Assembly (NCBI RefSeq): GCF_015477355.1
Contig: NZ_JADLRJ010000004.1
Span: forward strand, 248,001-312,000
DNA length: 64,000 nt
Source: Nocardia blacklockiae
GTDB taxonomy: Bacteria > Actinomycetota > Actinomycetes > Mycobacteriales > Mycobacteriaceae
Direction of reading: 5' to 3'
The notes under the pieces were generated by a model that had not been told where the DNA came from, did not search any database, and was given only the letters and a program-made list of their open reading frames with translations. Made by a program: the position numbers and the translations under genes. Every line of letters begins with the position of its first letter. Within the stretch, counting starts at the first letter, position 1. This document shows positions 42,779-51,095 of this stretch, piece by piece.

Positions 42779-43735
42779 TCACTCGGACGAGGTCAGCTGC
42801 GGATTCCAGTCGGGAGCGAGCCGGCGCTCCAGCCACTCACGCAGCGCGGGGCCGTATTCGTCTCGCTCCAAAGCGAAATCGACCGCAGCACGAAGATAAC
42901 CGCCCGGGTTGCCCAGGTCGTGGCGCGACCCACGGTGCACCACCACATGAACCGGATGACCCTCGGCGATCAGCAGCGAGATGGCATCGGTGAGCTGCAA
43001 TTCGCCGCCCGCGCCGGGCTCGATGCGGCGCAGCGCGTCGAAGATCGCGCGGTCGAGCAGGTACCGGCCGGCCGCGGCGTAGGTCGAGGGGGCGTCGGCC
43101 AGTTCGGGCTTCTCCACCATGCCCTTGACGCGCAGCACGTTCGGGTTCGCGGCGTCGGGGACCGTCGCCACGTCGAAGACGCCGTAGGCGCTCACCTGGT
43201 CCTTGGGCACGTCGATGGCGCACAGCACGGTGCCGCCGCGCTTGCGCCGCACCCGCGACATCACCTCCAGTACGCCGCTGGGCAGCACCAGGTCGTCGGG
43301 GAGCAGGACCGCGATCGCGTCCTCGTCGGCGTCGAGGACCTGCTCGGCCTGGGCGACCGCGTGGCCGAGGCCCAGCGGTTCCTCCTGCACGACCGAGGTG
43401 ACGTCCAGCAGTCCCGGTGCCTTGCGCACCTTTTCGAGCAGCTGGAACTTGCCGCGCTCGGCGAGGGTGCTCTCCAGCATCAGGTCCTCGACGAAATGCG
43501 CGACCACGCCGTCCTTGCCCGGCGAGGTGACGATCACCAGCCGACCGGCCCCGGACTCGGCCGCCTCCGCGGCGACCAGCTCGATGCCGGGCGTGTCCAC
43601 CACCGGCAGCAACTCCTTGGGCACCGTCTTGGTGGCGGGCAGGAACCGCGTTCCGAGCCCGGCCGCGGGCACCACCGCGGTGCGGAAACAGGCCTGTGCG
43701 GGCTGCGTCGCGCCCGTTCCGGCGTCAGCTGTCAT
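42779..43735 (-). CDS. galU: UTP--glucose-1-phosphate uridylyltransferase
   Basis: A 318-residue nucleotidyltransferase making UDP-glucose. The nucleotide loop is VVPAAGLGTRFLPATKTVPK, followed by VVQEEPLGLGHAV and KGMVEKP. ATG 43735 starts just before it; the open frame beyond (to 44521) has no coding character. UDP-glucose feeds cell-wall and glycolipid sugars. It precedes glp in the same direction with a 65-base gap and is divergent from the cyclo-ligase gene. Confidence 0.96.
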   Translation of the reverse strand: MTADAGTGATQPAQACFRTAVVPAAGLGTRFLPATKTVPKELLPVVDTPGIELVAAEAAESGAGRLVIVTSPGKDGVVAHFVEDLMLESTLAERGKFQLLEKVRKAPGLLDVTSVVQEEPLGLGHAVAQAEQVLDADEDAIAVLLPDDLVLPSGVLEVMSRVRRKRGGTVLCAIDVPKDQVSAYGVFDVATVPDAANPNVLRVKGMVEKPELADAPSTYAAAGRYLLDRAIFDALRRIEPGAGGELQLTDAISLLIAEGHPVHVVVHRGSRHDLGNPGGYLRAAVDFALERDEYGPALREWLERRLAPDWNPQLTSSE

Positions 43736-43987
43736 GTGGCACACCCTATCCGTGCGAGTCGTCGGCCGGACCCGCTTGTACCGGGCCCGGCACCCGGAGA
43801 GCCTAAGCGTCGGCCGGATGAGGCGCCCGCCGACAACGATCCGTCGCCGGTGCGACGGAACGGGCGGGCAGGCGGCCGCGAACGCGGGCCGACGCCCGGC
43901 CCTGTGGTTGCACTGATACCCGCCGCGACCGGGCGGAAACCTCACCGCGCGCAAGATCACGCGCCGGGCGCGACCTATCGTGGTCGG

Positions 43988-44590
43988 GTGAACAGCGCTG
44001 GTCAGCGGGAAAAACAGGAGTGGCGTAGGGAATTGGCGGCGCGCCGGGCCGCCGTCGCCGCCCCGGTGCGCGCGGCCGAGGCGACCGCGCTGGCGGCGGG
44101 CGCGGCGGAGGTGGCGGCGCGCTGGGCGGTCGGCGCGTGGGTCGCGGCGTACGTGCCGGTGGGCGGCGAGCCCGGGTCGACGGCGCTGCTCGAGGCGCTG
44201 CGCGCGGCCGGTGCCCGGGTGCTGCTGCCGGTGACCGGCCCGCCCGGCCCGCTGGACTGGGCCGAGTACACCGGCACCGCCGGGCTGCGGCGCGCCCGCT
44301 ACGGCCTGCTGGAGCCGGGCGGGCCGCGATTGTCCACGGCCGCAATCGAATCGGCGCGGGTGATCCTGGTCCCGGCGCTGGCCGTGGATCTCGACGGCGT
44401 CCGGCTGGGCCGCGGCGCGGGGTACTACGACCGCACCCTGCCCGCGGCGCGTCCCGACGCCCGGCTGATCGCCGTCGTGCGCGACGACGAGGTGGTACCG
44501 CGGCTGCCCGAGGAGCCGCACGACCGGCGGATGGGCTGGGCGCTGACGCCCGGCGGCGGTCTGCGGCGACTCGGCGAGCGCGGGAATTAA
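43988..44590 (+). CDS. 5-formyltetrahydrofolate cyclo-ligase
   Basis: A 200-residue MTHFS enzyme that turns 5-formyl-THF into 5,10-methenyl-THF using ATP. The N-terminal basic helix EKQEWRRELAARRAAV and the late ATP loop LGRGAGYYDRTLP are characteristic. GTG 43988 is the start; the long open frame upstream is antisense to galU. The same gene sits between galU and the zinc-ribbon gene in M. tuberculosis (Rv0992c). Confidence 0.93.
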   Translation: MNSAGQREKQEWRRELAARRAAVAAPVRAAEATALAAGAAEVAARWAVGAWVAAYVPVGGEPGSTALLEALRAAGARVLLPVTGPPGPLDWAEYTGTAGLRRARYGLLEPGGPRLSTAAIESARVILVPALAVDLDGVRLGRGAGYYDRTLPAARPDARLIAVVRDDEVVPRLPEEPHDRRMGWALTPGGGLRRLGERGN

Positions 44591-44606
44591 CGCCGGATTG
44601 GCACTG

Positions 44607-44633
44607 TTGGCACTGTCGGCTGTAGAGTGCTAA
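44607..44633 (+). promoter_or_regulatory. CIRCE-like HrcA operator
   Basis: TTGGCACTG, nine bases, then GAGTGCTAA. The right arm is identical to the CIRCE consensus (TTAGCACTC-N9-GAGTGCTAA), the left arm matches seven of nine, and the spacing is exact. It ends 23 bases before the zinc-ribbon gene and overlaps promoter-like TTGGCA and TAGAGT. HrcA control is inferred; heat induction of the M. tuberculosis homologue fits. Confidence 0.75.
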
Positions 44634-44656
44634 CGACGGAGACTGTGGAGGTTCCT

Positions 44657-44980
44657 GTGCCTACTTACTCGTATCAGTGCACGCAGTGTGGCGACAAGTT
44701 CGACATCGTGCAGTCGTTCTCGGACGATGCCCTGTCGACGTGCGAGAAGTGCGACGGCAAGCTGCGCAAGCTGTTCAATTCGGTCGGCATCGTCTTCAAG
44801 GGCAGCGGCTTCTACCGCACCGACAGCCGCAACGGTTCCTCGACCGCGAGCGAACCGGCCAAGTCCGACAGCTCGTCGTCGTCGGGTTCCTCGAACGGTT
44901 CCGATTCCGGCAGCAAGTCGTCGGACTCGTCGACGAGCTCCACGACCAGCACCGCGACCGCCAAGTCCGCGGTCGCCTGA
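44657..44980 (+). CDS. FmdB-type zinc-ribbon protein (Ruc-like chaperone)
   Basis: A 107-residue protein. Residues 1-42 form a zinc ribbon with four cysteines (Cys8, Cys11, Cys29, Cys32) in the FmdB/YgiT-like pattern, opening PTYSYQCTQCGDKF. Residues 60-105 are a disordered Ser/Thr/Lys tail. M. tuberculosis Rv0991c, at the same position, is a redox-regulated chaperone with an unstructured C-terminus. GTG 44657 has GTGGAGG five bases upstream. A CIRCE-like element precedes it, which fits a stress role. Confidence 0.88.
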   Translation: MPTYSYQCTQCGDKFDIVQSFSDDALSTCEKCDGKLRKLFNSVGIVFKGSGFYRTDSRNGSSTASEPAKSDSSSSSGSSNGSDSGSKSSDSSTSSTTSTATAKSAVA

Positions 44981-45000
44981 GCGGACCTCGCCCCGGCGAG

Positions 45001-45027
45001 TTGTCCACAGCATCGTCGTTGTACACA
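45001..45027. promoter_or_regulatory. DnaA-box pair
   Basis: TTGTCCACA (45001-45009) is a perfect actinomycete DnaA box, and TTGTACACA (45019-45027) differs by one base, in the same orientation 18 bases on. They lie 63-90 bases upstream of the SAF-domain gene. Confidence 0.5.
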
Positions 45028-45089
45028 GCCCGGCGGTGACCGGCTGATTTCCGGCGGGACGCGATCCCGCCCGCCGTAGCGTCCCGGTC

Positions 45090-45770
45090 ATGAGACGACC
45101 GCACCGCACCGCCGACCTCGGCCGCACGCCGCGCTGGGACCGGATCACCCGGTTCCGGCCGGCCTGGGCCGACTCCACCCTCGTCCGCCGCGTGGTCGCG
45201 GCCGTTCTCGTCGTGCTCGCGGGCGTGCTGTACCTGCGCGGCGATCCCGACACGCGGCAGGTCGACATCGTCGTCGCCGCACACGATCTGACACCCGGAC
45301 GGGTGCTGGATCCCGGCGACCTGCGCCGCGTCCCCCGCCCCGCCGGCACGGTCCCCGAGGGTGCCGTGCGCGATGCCGGTGCCGTGCTGGGCGCAACGGT
45401 CGCGGGCGCCGTGCGCGGCGGCGAGATCCTGACCGACCTGCGGGTGATCGGTCCGCGGCTGGCCGCCGCGACCGCCGGGCCCGATGCCCGCATCGTGCCG
45501 ATTCGCTTGGCGGACAACGCCGTTGCCGAGATCCTGCGCCTCGGCGACCGGGTGGACGTGATCGCCGGGGCGGAGCCGGAGTCCGGCGGCGACCACGGTC
45601 CCGCGCCGCCCCGCACGCTCGCCACCGAGGCCGTCGTCGTGCTCGTCGCGGGAGCCGGGAAGACTCGCGGTTCCGACGAGCGGATCGTGCTCGTGGCCCT
45701 GGATCCGGCGCACGCCACCGCGGTGGCCGCCGCCTCGCTCGCCACCGCCCTGACCGTCGTCTTCCACTGA
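45090..45770 (+). CDS. SAF-domain membrane protein (CpaB/RcpC-like)
   Basis: A 226-residue protein with one N-terminal helix (VVAAVLVVLAGVLYL), then an SAF domain (about 55-120: VVAAHDLTPGRVLDPGDLRR) and a beta-rich C-terminal part (RIVPIRLADNAVAEILRLGD, VDVIAG). CpaB/RcpC proteins with this order help assemble Flp-type pili, but no pilus genes are here, and mycobacteria carry similar stand-alone genes. Function is unknown. Confidence 0.8.
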   Translation: MRRPHRTADLGRTPRWDRITRFRPAWADSTLVRRVVAAVLVVLAGVLYLRGDPDTRQVDIVVAAHDLTPGRVLDPGDLRRVPRPAGTVPEGAVRDAGAVLGATVAGAVRGGEILTDLRVIGPRLAAATAGPDARIVPIRLADNAVAEILRLGDRVDVIAGAEPESGGDHGPAPPRTLATEAVVVLVAGAGKTRGSDERIVLVALDPAHATAVAAASLATALTVVFH

Positions 45771-45926
45771 CCGGCGCGCCGGACCTTCACAAAGTTCGCC
45801 GAACATTTGCCTCGGACTCGGATAGCATCCGGACTACTCGATCCGATCGCAGCCATCCACCGCGCCGTACGTCACTACCAGCGCTTCTCTCGGCGCACGG
45901 GGTCCGGTGATGAGACAGGAGCCGCA

Positions 45927-46334
45927 ATGCTGAAGGGTTTCAAGGAGTTCCTGCTTCGCGGGAACGTGATCGACCTGGCGGTCGCGGTGGTGATGGGCAC
46001 CGCCTTCGTCGCGATCGTCACGGCCTTCACGAACGGGATCATCAACCCGCTGCTGGCGCTGCTCGGCCAGCAGAACGAGCTGGGCTGGGGCATCCAGCTG
46101 GTGGACGACAAGCCGGCCACCTTCATCGCCCTCGGCCCGATCGTCACCGCCGCGATCAACTTCCTGATGATCGCCGCGATCCTGTACTTCGTGCTGGTGA
46201 TGCCGGCCGCCCGGGCCAAGCGGCGCTGGGGCGCCGCCAACAAGGACGAGGCGAACGAGCTGGCACTGCTGACCGAGATCCGCGACCTGCTCGCCGAAGG
46301 CAGCAAGAGCGCCGGCGGCCGGCACGAGTCCTGA
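45927..46334 (+). CDS. mscL: Large-conductance mechanosensitive channel
   Basis: A 135-residue MscL. It begins MLKGFKEFLLRGNVIDLAVA with the conserved first helix, has a second helix (AINFLMIAAILYFVLVM) and a charged C-terminal bundle. ACAGGAG precedes the ATG. It opens under membrane tension to relieve osmotic shock. It ends at a strong hairpin facing the porin operon. Confidence 0.97.
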   Translation: MLKGFKEFLLRGNVIDLAVAVVMGTAFVAIVTAFTNGIINPLLALLGQQNELGWGIQLVDDKPATFIALGPIVTAAINFLMIAAILYFVLVMPAARAKRRWGAANKDEANELALLTEIRDLLAEGSKSAGGRHES

Positions 46335-46346
46335 GAACGCGAATGA

Positions 46347-46370
46347 GCCCGGCGCCCACCGGCGCCGGGC
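46347..46370. terminator. Bidirectional hairpin between mscL and the porins
   Basis: GCCCGGCGCC and GGCGCCGGGC pair perfectly around a CACC loop, 13 bases after the mscL stop and 25 before the convergent porin stop. Confidence 0.85.
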
Positions 46371-46394
46371 CCATCACGACTCGAGGCGGCGCGA

Positions 46395-47075
46395 TCAGCC
46401 GATGCTGAACGGCTGACCCCACACCGTCACCCAGCTGATGACGTTGTCGGTCTCGACCTCGACGCTCACGAACGAGCGCGCCTGCGCGTAGCCGCCGCAG
46501 CCGTTGAGGCCGATGGTCTCGTCGGACCAGGACACCGAGCCGTCGCTGCCCTTGAACTTGTTGCGCTTCTTGTGCGCCTCGTTGCCGTAGTCGTCGGCCT
46601 GCTCCAGGTCGAGCACGTAGAACGACTGCGCCTGGCCGGGTCCCAGGGTCAGGTCGCCGCCGCCGCTGCCCTTGACCGACGGGGTGACGTTGCCCTCGGT
46701 ATCCCAGGACGCGCCGGCCTCCGGGCCGCCGTTGACGCCGCCGCCATCGATGTTGACCTGGCAGCCCACCACGTAGCCGGGGTAGATGCTGCCGCCGGTG
46801 GCGGAGGTGTCGCCGGAGATGTTCACGTGGGCGCTACCGGTGACCCAGGCGTTGCGGTGCACCGGGGTCGAGCCCATGGACGGGTTGATGTTCGCCGACT
46901 CGCCGTCGACCCAGATGTGCACGACGGTGCCGTCGGACAGGGTCTTGGTGAGGTCCGCGCCCGGCAGCGGGACGAAGGCGTCGGCGTCGGCGGCGCCGGT
47001 GGAGAAAAGGCCCAGGGCGGCGGTGGTGACAGCACCGATACCGGCCGCGCGAGCCACGGTCTTACGGATGTTCAT
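46395..47075 (-). CDS. MspA-family porin
   Basis: A 226-residue secreted protein: signal peptide with ALGLFSTGAADA near 20-31, then the MspA core opening FVPLPGADLTKTLSDGT. It contains PGYVVGCQVNI, GPGQAQSFYVLDL and the C-terminal GCGGYAQARSFVSVEVE, ending in WGQPFSIG. It forms octameric pores in the mycolate outer membrane. It is second in a tandem pair, 60 bases behind its paralogue. Compared with the paralogue it has a longer insert near 150-165 rich in Lys/Arg/Asn. Confidence 0.93.
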   Translation of the reverse strand: MNIRKTVARAAGIGAVTTAALGLFSTGAADADAFVPLPGADLTKTLSDGTVVHIWVDGESANINPSMGSTPVHRNAWVTGSAHVNISGDTSATGGSIYPGYVVGCQVNIDGGGVNGGPEAGASWDTEGNVTPSVKGSGGGDLTLGPGQAQSFYVLDLEQADDYGNEAHKKRNKFKGSDGSVSWSDETIGLNGCGGYAQARSFVSVEVETDNVISWVTVWGQPFSIG

Positions 47076-47134
47076 AATGAAGGTCCCTCAATGAATCGCT
47101 TTACGCGGAAATGGTTTTGGCGGAATCGACCACG

Positions 47135-47812
47135 TCAGCCGATGGAGAACGGCTGCCCGTAGAGGGTGGTCTTCGAGTAGTGGTCACCGACGACCTCGAC
47201 GACCGTGTACGACCGCGCCTGGGCATAACCCGCGCAATTCTGGATCTCGATCTCCGCGTCCTGGTACTCCACCGAGTAGCGGCCGGGCTTCGTGATGTCC
47301 TTGTAGTCGATCTGGACGAACTTCACGTCGCCGGGGCCCAGCTCCAGGCCGATGGAACCGCCGATGCTGGCATCGCTCATGCTCACGCCGCCGGAGATGC
47401 CGGCGGAGATCGCGTCGGAGCCGATGTTGACCTGGCAGCCGACGATGTAGCCGGTGTTGACCTGAGACGTGCCGTGCGTGGACGAGTTGTTCGTCCCGGG
47501 CGAATTGAGTGGGCCGTTGTTCGGGCCGACCTCCGTCTCGGGGGCATTCGGCACGTCGGCGCTGGCATTACCCGACACCCAGACTGTGCGACCAGCACCG
47601 TTGGCCGCCAGGGACGGTGAGATGGTGGCGTGCTCTCCGGTGCGGGTGATCACAACGCCATTGGGACCCAGCTTCTGACCGTCCGGCAACGGTACGAAGG
47701 TGTCGGCGTTGGCAGCACCGGTGGAGAAAAGGCCGATGGCCACGGCTGCCGCCGCGCCGATACCCGCGAAGCGGGCACCACGCCGCAGACCGATGGTGCG
47801 GTTCTCGCTCAT
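47135..47812 (-). CDS. MspA-family porin
   Basis: A 225-residue porin paralogue with an Arg-rich signal peptide ending GAANA, the core FVPLPDGQKLGPNGVVITRT, TGYIVGCQVNIGSDAIS, and the closing NCAGYAQARSYTVVEVVGDH then YGQPFSIG. A Ser/Asn/Pro-rich insertion around 92-112 is unique to this copy and could alter the pore rim. ATG 47812 has GAGGGGA close upstream. It heads the two-porin operon and lies about 280 bases from a CRP-type site. Confidence 0.93.
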   Translation of the reverse strand: MSENRTIGLRRGARFAGIGAAAAVAIGLFSTGAANADTFVPLPDGQKLGPNGVVITRTGEHATISPSLAANGAGRTVWVSGNASADVPNAPETEVGPNNGPLNSPGTNNSSTHGTSQVNTGYIVGCQVNIGSDAISAGISGGVSMSDASIGGSIGLELGPGDVKFVQIDYKDITKPGRYSVEYQDAEIEIQNCAGYAQARSYTVVEVVGDHYSKTTLYGQPFSIG

Positions 47813-48220
47813 ACTTCCCCTCATCAGGTTCTAACGGTCAACCTCGACCATCGAGGTTGAAAAGCGGTCCCTTCGGGCCCAGCTCAGTTTGTCGCTGGTT
47901 TGTTGCCGCCGTGTAACCGACGCCAAATTTCCGGCAACGACAACCAACGGTCGGAACTGGGCTCTGTTCCGCTGAGGTCGGCGCCGGCACGCCTTCCTCA
48001 AGCCGTTGGGATCCGCAGGTGTAGCAGCCCAAAGTGGGACATTAAACGCACTTGCATCTACCTGACAACGTAAGGCCCTGTAAACATGATGTGATCTGGA
48101 TCACACAGCAATGCCAGACATATCACTCTTTACGCATAAATGCTGTGAGCGCTCGCAATCGGAGGGGTGGCGCTGCGATGGCGCATTCGAGACGTCGTGA
48201 TAGCACCGTGATGCGCGACG
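47813..48220. other. Intergenic region before the porins
   Basis: About 400 bases without a convincing gene. It carries a perfect CRP-type site and promoter (48056-48105) and then a roughly 240-base presumed leader running to the porin start. A 64-codon open frame on the minus strand (47838-48032) lacks a ribosome binding site and GC-rich third positions. Plus-strand frames here are antisense artefacts. Confidence 0.6.
48056..48105 (-). promoter_or_regulatory. CRP/GlxR-type site and promoter of the porin operon
   Basis: TGTGATCTGGATCACA (48090-48105) is a perfect two-arm match to the CRP-family consensus TGTGA-N6-TCACA. Just downstream on the minus strand, TTTACA (48084-48079), 17 bases, then GTAGAT (48061-48056) looks like a promoter. 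The site would lie at an activating position for transcription toward the porins. Confidence 0.7.
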
Positions 48221-48442
48221 TCAGCCGTGATGAGGCGGCACCTGTGAGCGCAACCAGTCGTCGGCCGCGCCCGGGCGCTCGCCGTCGGGCGAGCGCTCGT
48301 CACTGGATGTTTGCGGAAGGGTTTCGCCGAAGATGCGGGCCAGCCGCGCGGCGTCGGATTCGGAACGCACGCGACCCCGCGTCGGACCGGTGGAACGGTC
48401 CGGGCGCGGGGTCGGCTCGTCGGCGCGCGGGGTCTCGCTCAC
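48221..48442 (-). CDS. Small conserved-looking protein downstream of moaB
   Basis: A 73-residue hydrophilic protein (SETPRADEPTPRPDRSTGPT...ARIFGETLPQTSSDERSP) ending DDWLRSQVPPHHG. The end and the ARIFGETLP block look like a conserved actinomycete small protein found beside moaB. GTG 48442 overlaps the moaB stop (GTGA), so it is translated with it. No function is known to me. Confidence 0.75.
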   Translation of the reverse strand: MSETPRADEPTPRPDRSTGPTRGRVRSESDAARLARIFGETLPQTSSDERSPDGERPGAADDWLRSQVPPHHG

Positions 48443-49032
48443 TCGTCCAATCCGGACAGCTCGTCGATGACCCGGGCGGCCAAGGGGGTCAGTGTGGCCA
48501 TGCCGTCGCGGACCGCGGCGCGGGTGCCCGGCAGATTCACCACCAGCGTGCTGCCGGAGACGCCGGCCAGCCCGCGCGAGAGGCCCGCGTCCAGCGAGCC
48601 CGCAGCCAGCCCGGAGGAGCGCAGCGCCTCGCTGATGCCCGGCAGCTCGCGGTCCAGCACCTCGGAGGTGACCTCCGGGGTCACGTCGCGCGGGGACATG
48701 CCGGTGCCGCCGACCGAGATCACCAGGTCGACGCCGCCGATCACCGCGGTGTTCAGCGCGTTGCGGATCTCCACCTCGTCGTTGGCCACCAAAACGGTGG
48801 CGTCCACCAGGAATCCGGCCTCGGTGAGCAGCTCGGTCACCAGCGGCCCCAACGAATCCACCCCGCCGTGCGCGGTTCGGTCGTCGACGACCACGACGAG
48901 TGCACGGCCAGCCACAGCGGCATCCATTTCCATGCTGCTCACCGTAGCGTCCAGCTGTGACATCGGCGCAGTGTCCCCGGGGCGCGGGCGGCGGTCGTCC
49001 AGCACGGTGACCGGGCGCGGGCGGCGCATCAT
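48439..49032 (-). CDS. moaB: MogA/MoaB-family molybdopterin-binding protein
   Basis: A 197-residue protein of the MoaB/Mog fold: ALVVVVDDRTAHGG, then the MPT-binding loop GGVDLVISVGGTGMSPRDVT and GSTLVVNLPGTRAAVRDGM. It acts on molybdopterin adenylylation or as a structural member of the family. Start ATG 49032 overlaps the pepD stop (ATGA); a later ATG (49029 or at residue 24) would also preserve the fold. Same order as Rv0984-Rv0983. Confidence 0.9.
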   Translation of the reverse strand: MMRRPRPVTVLDDRRPRPGDTAPMSQLDATVSSMEMDAAVAGRALVVVVDDRTAHGGVDSLGPLVTELLTEAGFLVDATVLVANDEVEIRNALNTAVIGGVDLVISVGGTGMSPRDVTPEVTSEVLDRELPGISEALRSSGLAAGSLDAGLSRGLAGVSGSTLVVNLPGTRAAVRDGMATLTPLAARVIDELSGLDE

Positions 49033-50996
49033 CGGCCACCCTCCGCGGGCGCCGCGGCGAGGGTCACTTCGACCGTCTTGGGGTTCTGGCCTTTGTCATC
49101 GGTGTAGGTGATCTTCACCTTGTCTCCGGGTTGATGCGAACGGATGGCGGCGACCAGGGCATTGCCCGAGTCGATGACCTGATTGTCGACCTTGGTGACG
49201 ACCGTGTTCGGCGGGATGCCGGCCTTGGCCGCCGGGCCGTCGGGGGTCACGTCGAGCACGCGAGCGCCGTTGAGATCGTCGGCCGGGCGCACCGACAGGC
49301 CGACCTGGGCGTAGGTGGCGTGACCGGTCTTGATCAGCTGGTCGGCGACGCGACGGGCCTGGTCGACCGGGATGGCGAAGCCGAGGCCGATCGAACCGCT
49401 CTGCTGGCCGCCGGCCTCGGCAGCGCCCAGCGTGGCGATCGCGGTGTTGATGCCGATGAGGTTGCCGTTCATGTCGACCAGCGCGCCGCCGGAGTTGCCC
49501 GGGTTGATCGGGGCGTCGGTCTGCACCGCCGAGATCACCGAACCCGTCTGTCCCTGGCTCTGTTCGCCACTGGTGGACACCGGCCGGTTGAGCGCCGAGA
49601 CGATGCCGGTGGTCACCGTGCCGGCGAGGCCGAGCGGCGAGCCGATCGCCACGACCGACTGCCCGACCTGCAGCGACTGCGAAGCGCCCAGCTCGATCGG
49701 CGTCAGCCCCGTCTTGTCGGCCTTGATGACCGCCAGGTCCGACACCGGGTCGAGTCCGACGACGGTGGCGGCGGCGACGCTGCCGTCGTTGAACTGCACC
49801 TGGATCTTGGCGTTCGGCCCGGCGCCGCTGGCCACGTGGTTGTTGGTGAGGATCATCCCGTCCGAGGACAGCACCACGCCCGAGCCCTCGCCCTCGGCGC
49901 GCGCGCCGGCGACGCGGATCATCACGACGCTGGGCAGCACCTTCTGCGCCACCGCGGGCACGGTCCCGGCGGGCGCGTTGGCGACCGGCTGACCGGCCTT
50001 GGGCGACGGGGCGTCCAGCGCGTTGACCGCCGTCGAGCCGCTGTCCCCGGAATCGGTCACCAGCGCACCGACCGCACCACCCACGCCGCCACTCACCAAC
50101 GCCAGCGCCACGGCACCGGCGAGCAGACCGGCCCGGCCGCGCGGGCGCGGCGCGGTCGCGGCATACGCGCCCGGCTGCCCCGGCCCGAAAGGCGGCTGCC
50201 CCGGCCCACCGGGCGCCTGCTCCGAACCGAACGGCGGCTGCCCCGAACCTCCGGCCGCCTGCTCCGAACCGAACGGCGACTGACCAGGCCCCGCGGCCGA
50301 CGGACCGTACTGGGAGGAACTCGACTCTCCGGCCGCACCCGCGACACCGGACGTCTGGCCGAAGTCGCCTCCCGCACCCGCGACACCGGACGCCTGGCCG
50401 AACTCGCCTCCCGAACCCGGCGCACCGGCCGACGGACCGAACTGTCCTGCGGCACCCGAGCCGCCCGGCACCTGGCCGAACTCCCCGGTCGAACTCGGGT
50501 CCTGCCCCGGCTGCGGCGGCGGGGCGGTGGGCTGCGGGGCGGGCGGGTAGGCGCCCAGCTGCGCGGTGACGGCCTCGGAATTCGGGTCCTGCCCGGCGTA
50601 GGGCCCGGAGCTGACATAAGGACCGGGCGCGGCCCACGGATTCGGCTGCGGCCCATAGGGACCGCCCAGCGGCTGCCCGGGCGGCGGCTGCAACTGCCCC
50701 GCCGCAGACTGCGCGGCGGCCTCGTGCCCCGCCGCCGACTGTTCCCCGTGCCCGGCCGCGGTGGGCCCCGCCGCCGACTGCGCGTCGGTCCCGTGCCCGG
50801 CCGCGGTCGCCCCTGCCGTCGACTGCGCGTCGGTCCCGTGCCCGGCCGCGGACTGCCCGAACGCCGACTGCGCGGGAGCCCCGCCCGCGGCGGGCGCGCC
50901 GTGCTCGGCACCTGGTTCGCCGGACGCCGCCGCGGGGCGTTCCGCGCCCTGCGCTGCCGCCGGCTCGTCCCGCCTGTCCTTCGAATCCTCGGTCAT
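49029..50996 (-). CDS. pepD: HtrA-like serine protease PepD
   Basis: A 655-residue membrane-anchored protease. Residues 1-265 are a cytosolic low-complexity region rich in Gly/Pro/Ala/Gln with repeats such as TAAGHGTDAQS and PFGSEQAPGG. A transmembrane helix (AGLLAGAVALALVSGGVG) follows, then a trypsin-like domain with His (TNNHVASG), Asp (SDLAVIK) and Ser (GNSGGALV), and a C-terminal PDZ domain. It degrades misfolded envelope proteins under stress. It lies downstream of mprAB with its own MprA-type box, as in M. tuberculosis (Rv0983). Confidence 0.94.
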   Translation of the reverse strand: MTEDSKDRRDEPAAAQGAERPAAASGEPGAEHGAPAAGGAPAQSAFGQSAAGHGTDAQSTAGATAAGHGTDAQSAAGPTAAGHGEQSAAGHEAAAQSAAGQLQPPPGQPLGGPYGPQPNPWAAPGPYVSSGPYAGQDPNSEAVTAQLGAYPPAPQPTAPPPQPGQDPSSTGEFGQVPGGSGAAGQFGPSAGAPGSGGEFGQASGVAGAGGDFGQTSGVAGAAGESSSSQYGPSAAGPGQSPFGSEQAAGGSGQPPFGSEQAPGGPGQPPFGPGQPGAYAATAPRPRGRAGLLAGAVALALVSGGVGGAVGALVTDSGDSGSTAVNALDAPSPKAGQPVANAPAGTVPAVAQKVLPSVVMIRVAGARAEGEGSGVVLSSDGMILTNNHVASGAGPNAKIQVQFNDGSVAAATVVGLDPVSDLAVIKADKTGLTPIELGASQSLQVGQSVVAIGSPLGLAGTVTTGIVSALNRPVSTSGEQSQGQTGSVISAVQTDAPINPGNSGGALVDMNGNLIGINTAIATLGAAEAGGQQSGSIGLGFAIPVDQARRVADQLIKTGHATYAQVGLSVRPADDLNGARVLDVTPDGPAAKAGIPPNTVVTKVDNQVIDSGNALVAAIRSHQPGDKVKITYTDDKGQNPKTVEVTLAAAPAEGGR

Positions 50997-51040
50997 TTCT
51001 CTCGTTTCTCCTCGAGTCTGTCGCCCAGCTTGGTGACAAG

Positions 51041-51059
51041 GACTGAGAGCGGACTGAGA
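51041..51059 (-). promoter_or_regulatory. MprA-type box upstream of pepD
   Basis: On the minus strand two identical TCTCAGTC repeats are separated by three bases (CGC). Known MprA sites in M. tuberculosis are two 8-base direct repeats with 2-3 bases between. The box ends 45 bases from the pepD start and is identical in its repeats to the one before mprA. Confidence 0.85.
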
Positions 51060-51095
51060 CCGCGCTATCAGTTCTCCGTGACTGTGCCCGCTCGC

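Noticed and set aside
47838-48032. 64-codon ORF in the porin leader
   Set aside because: No ribosome binding site and poor third-position GC.
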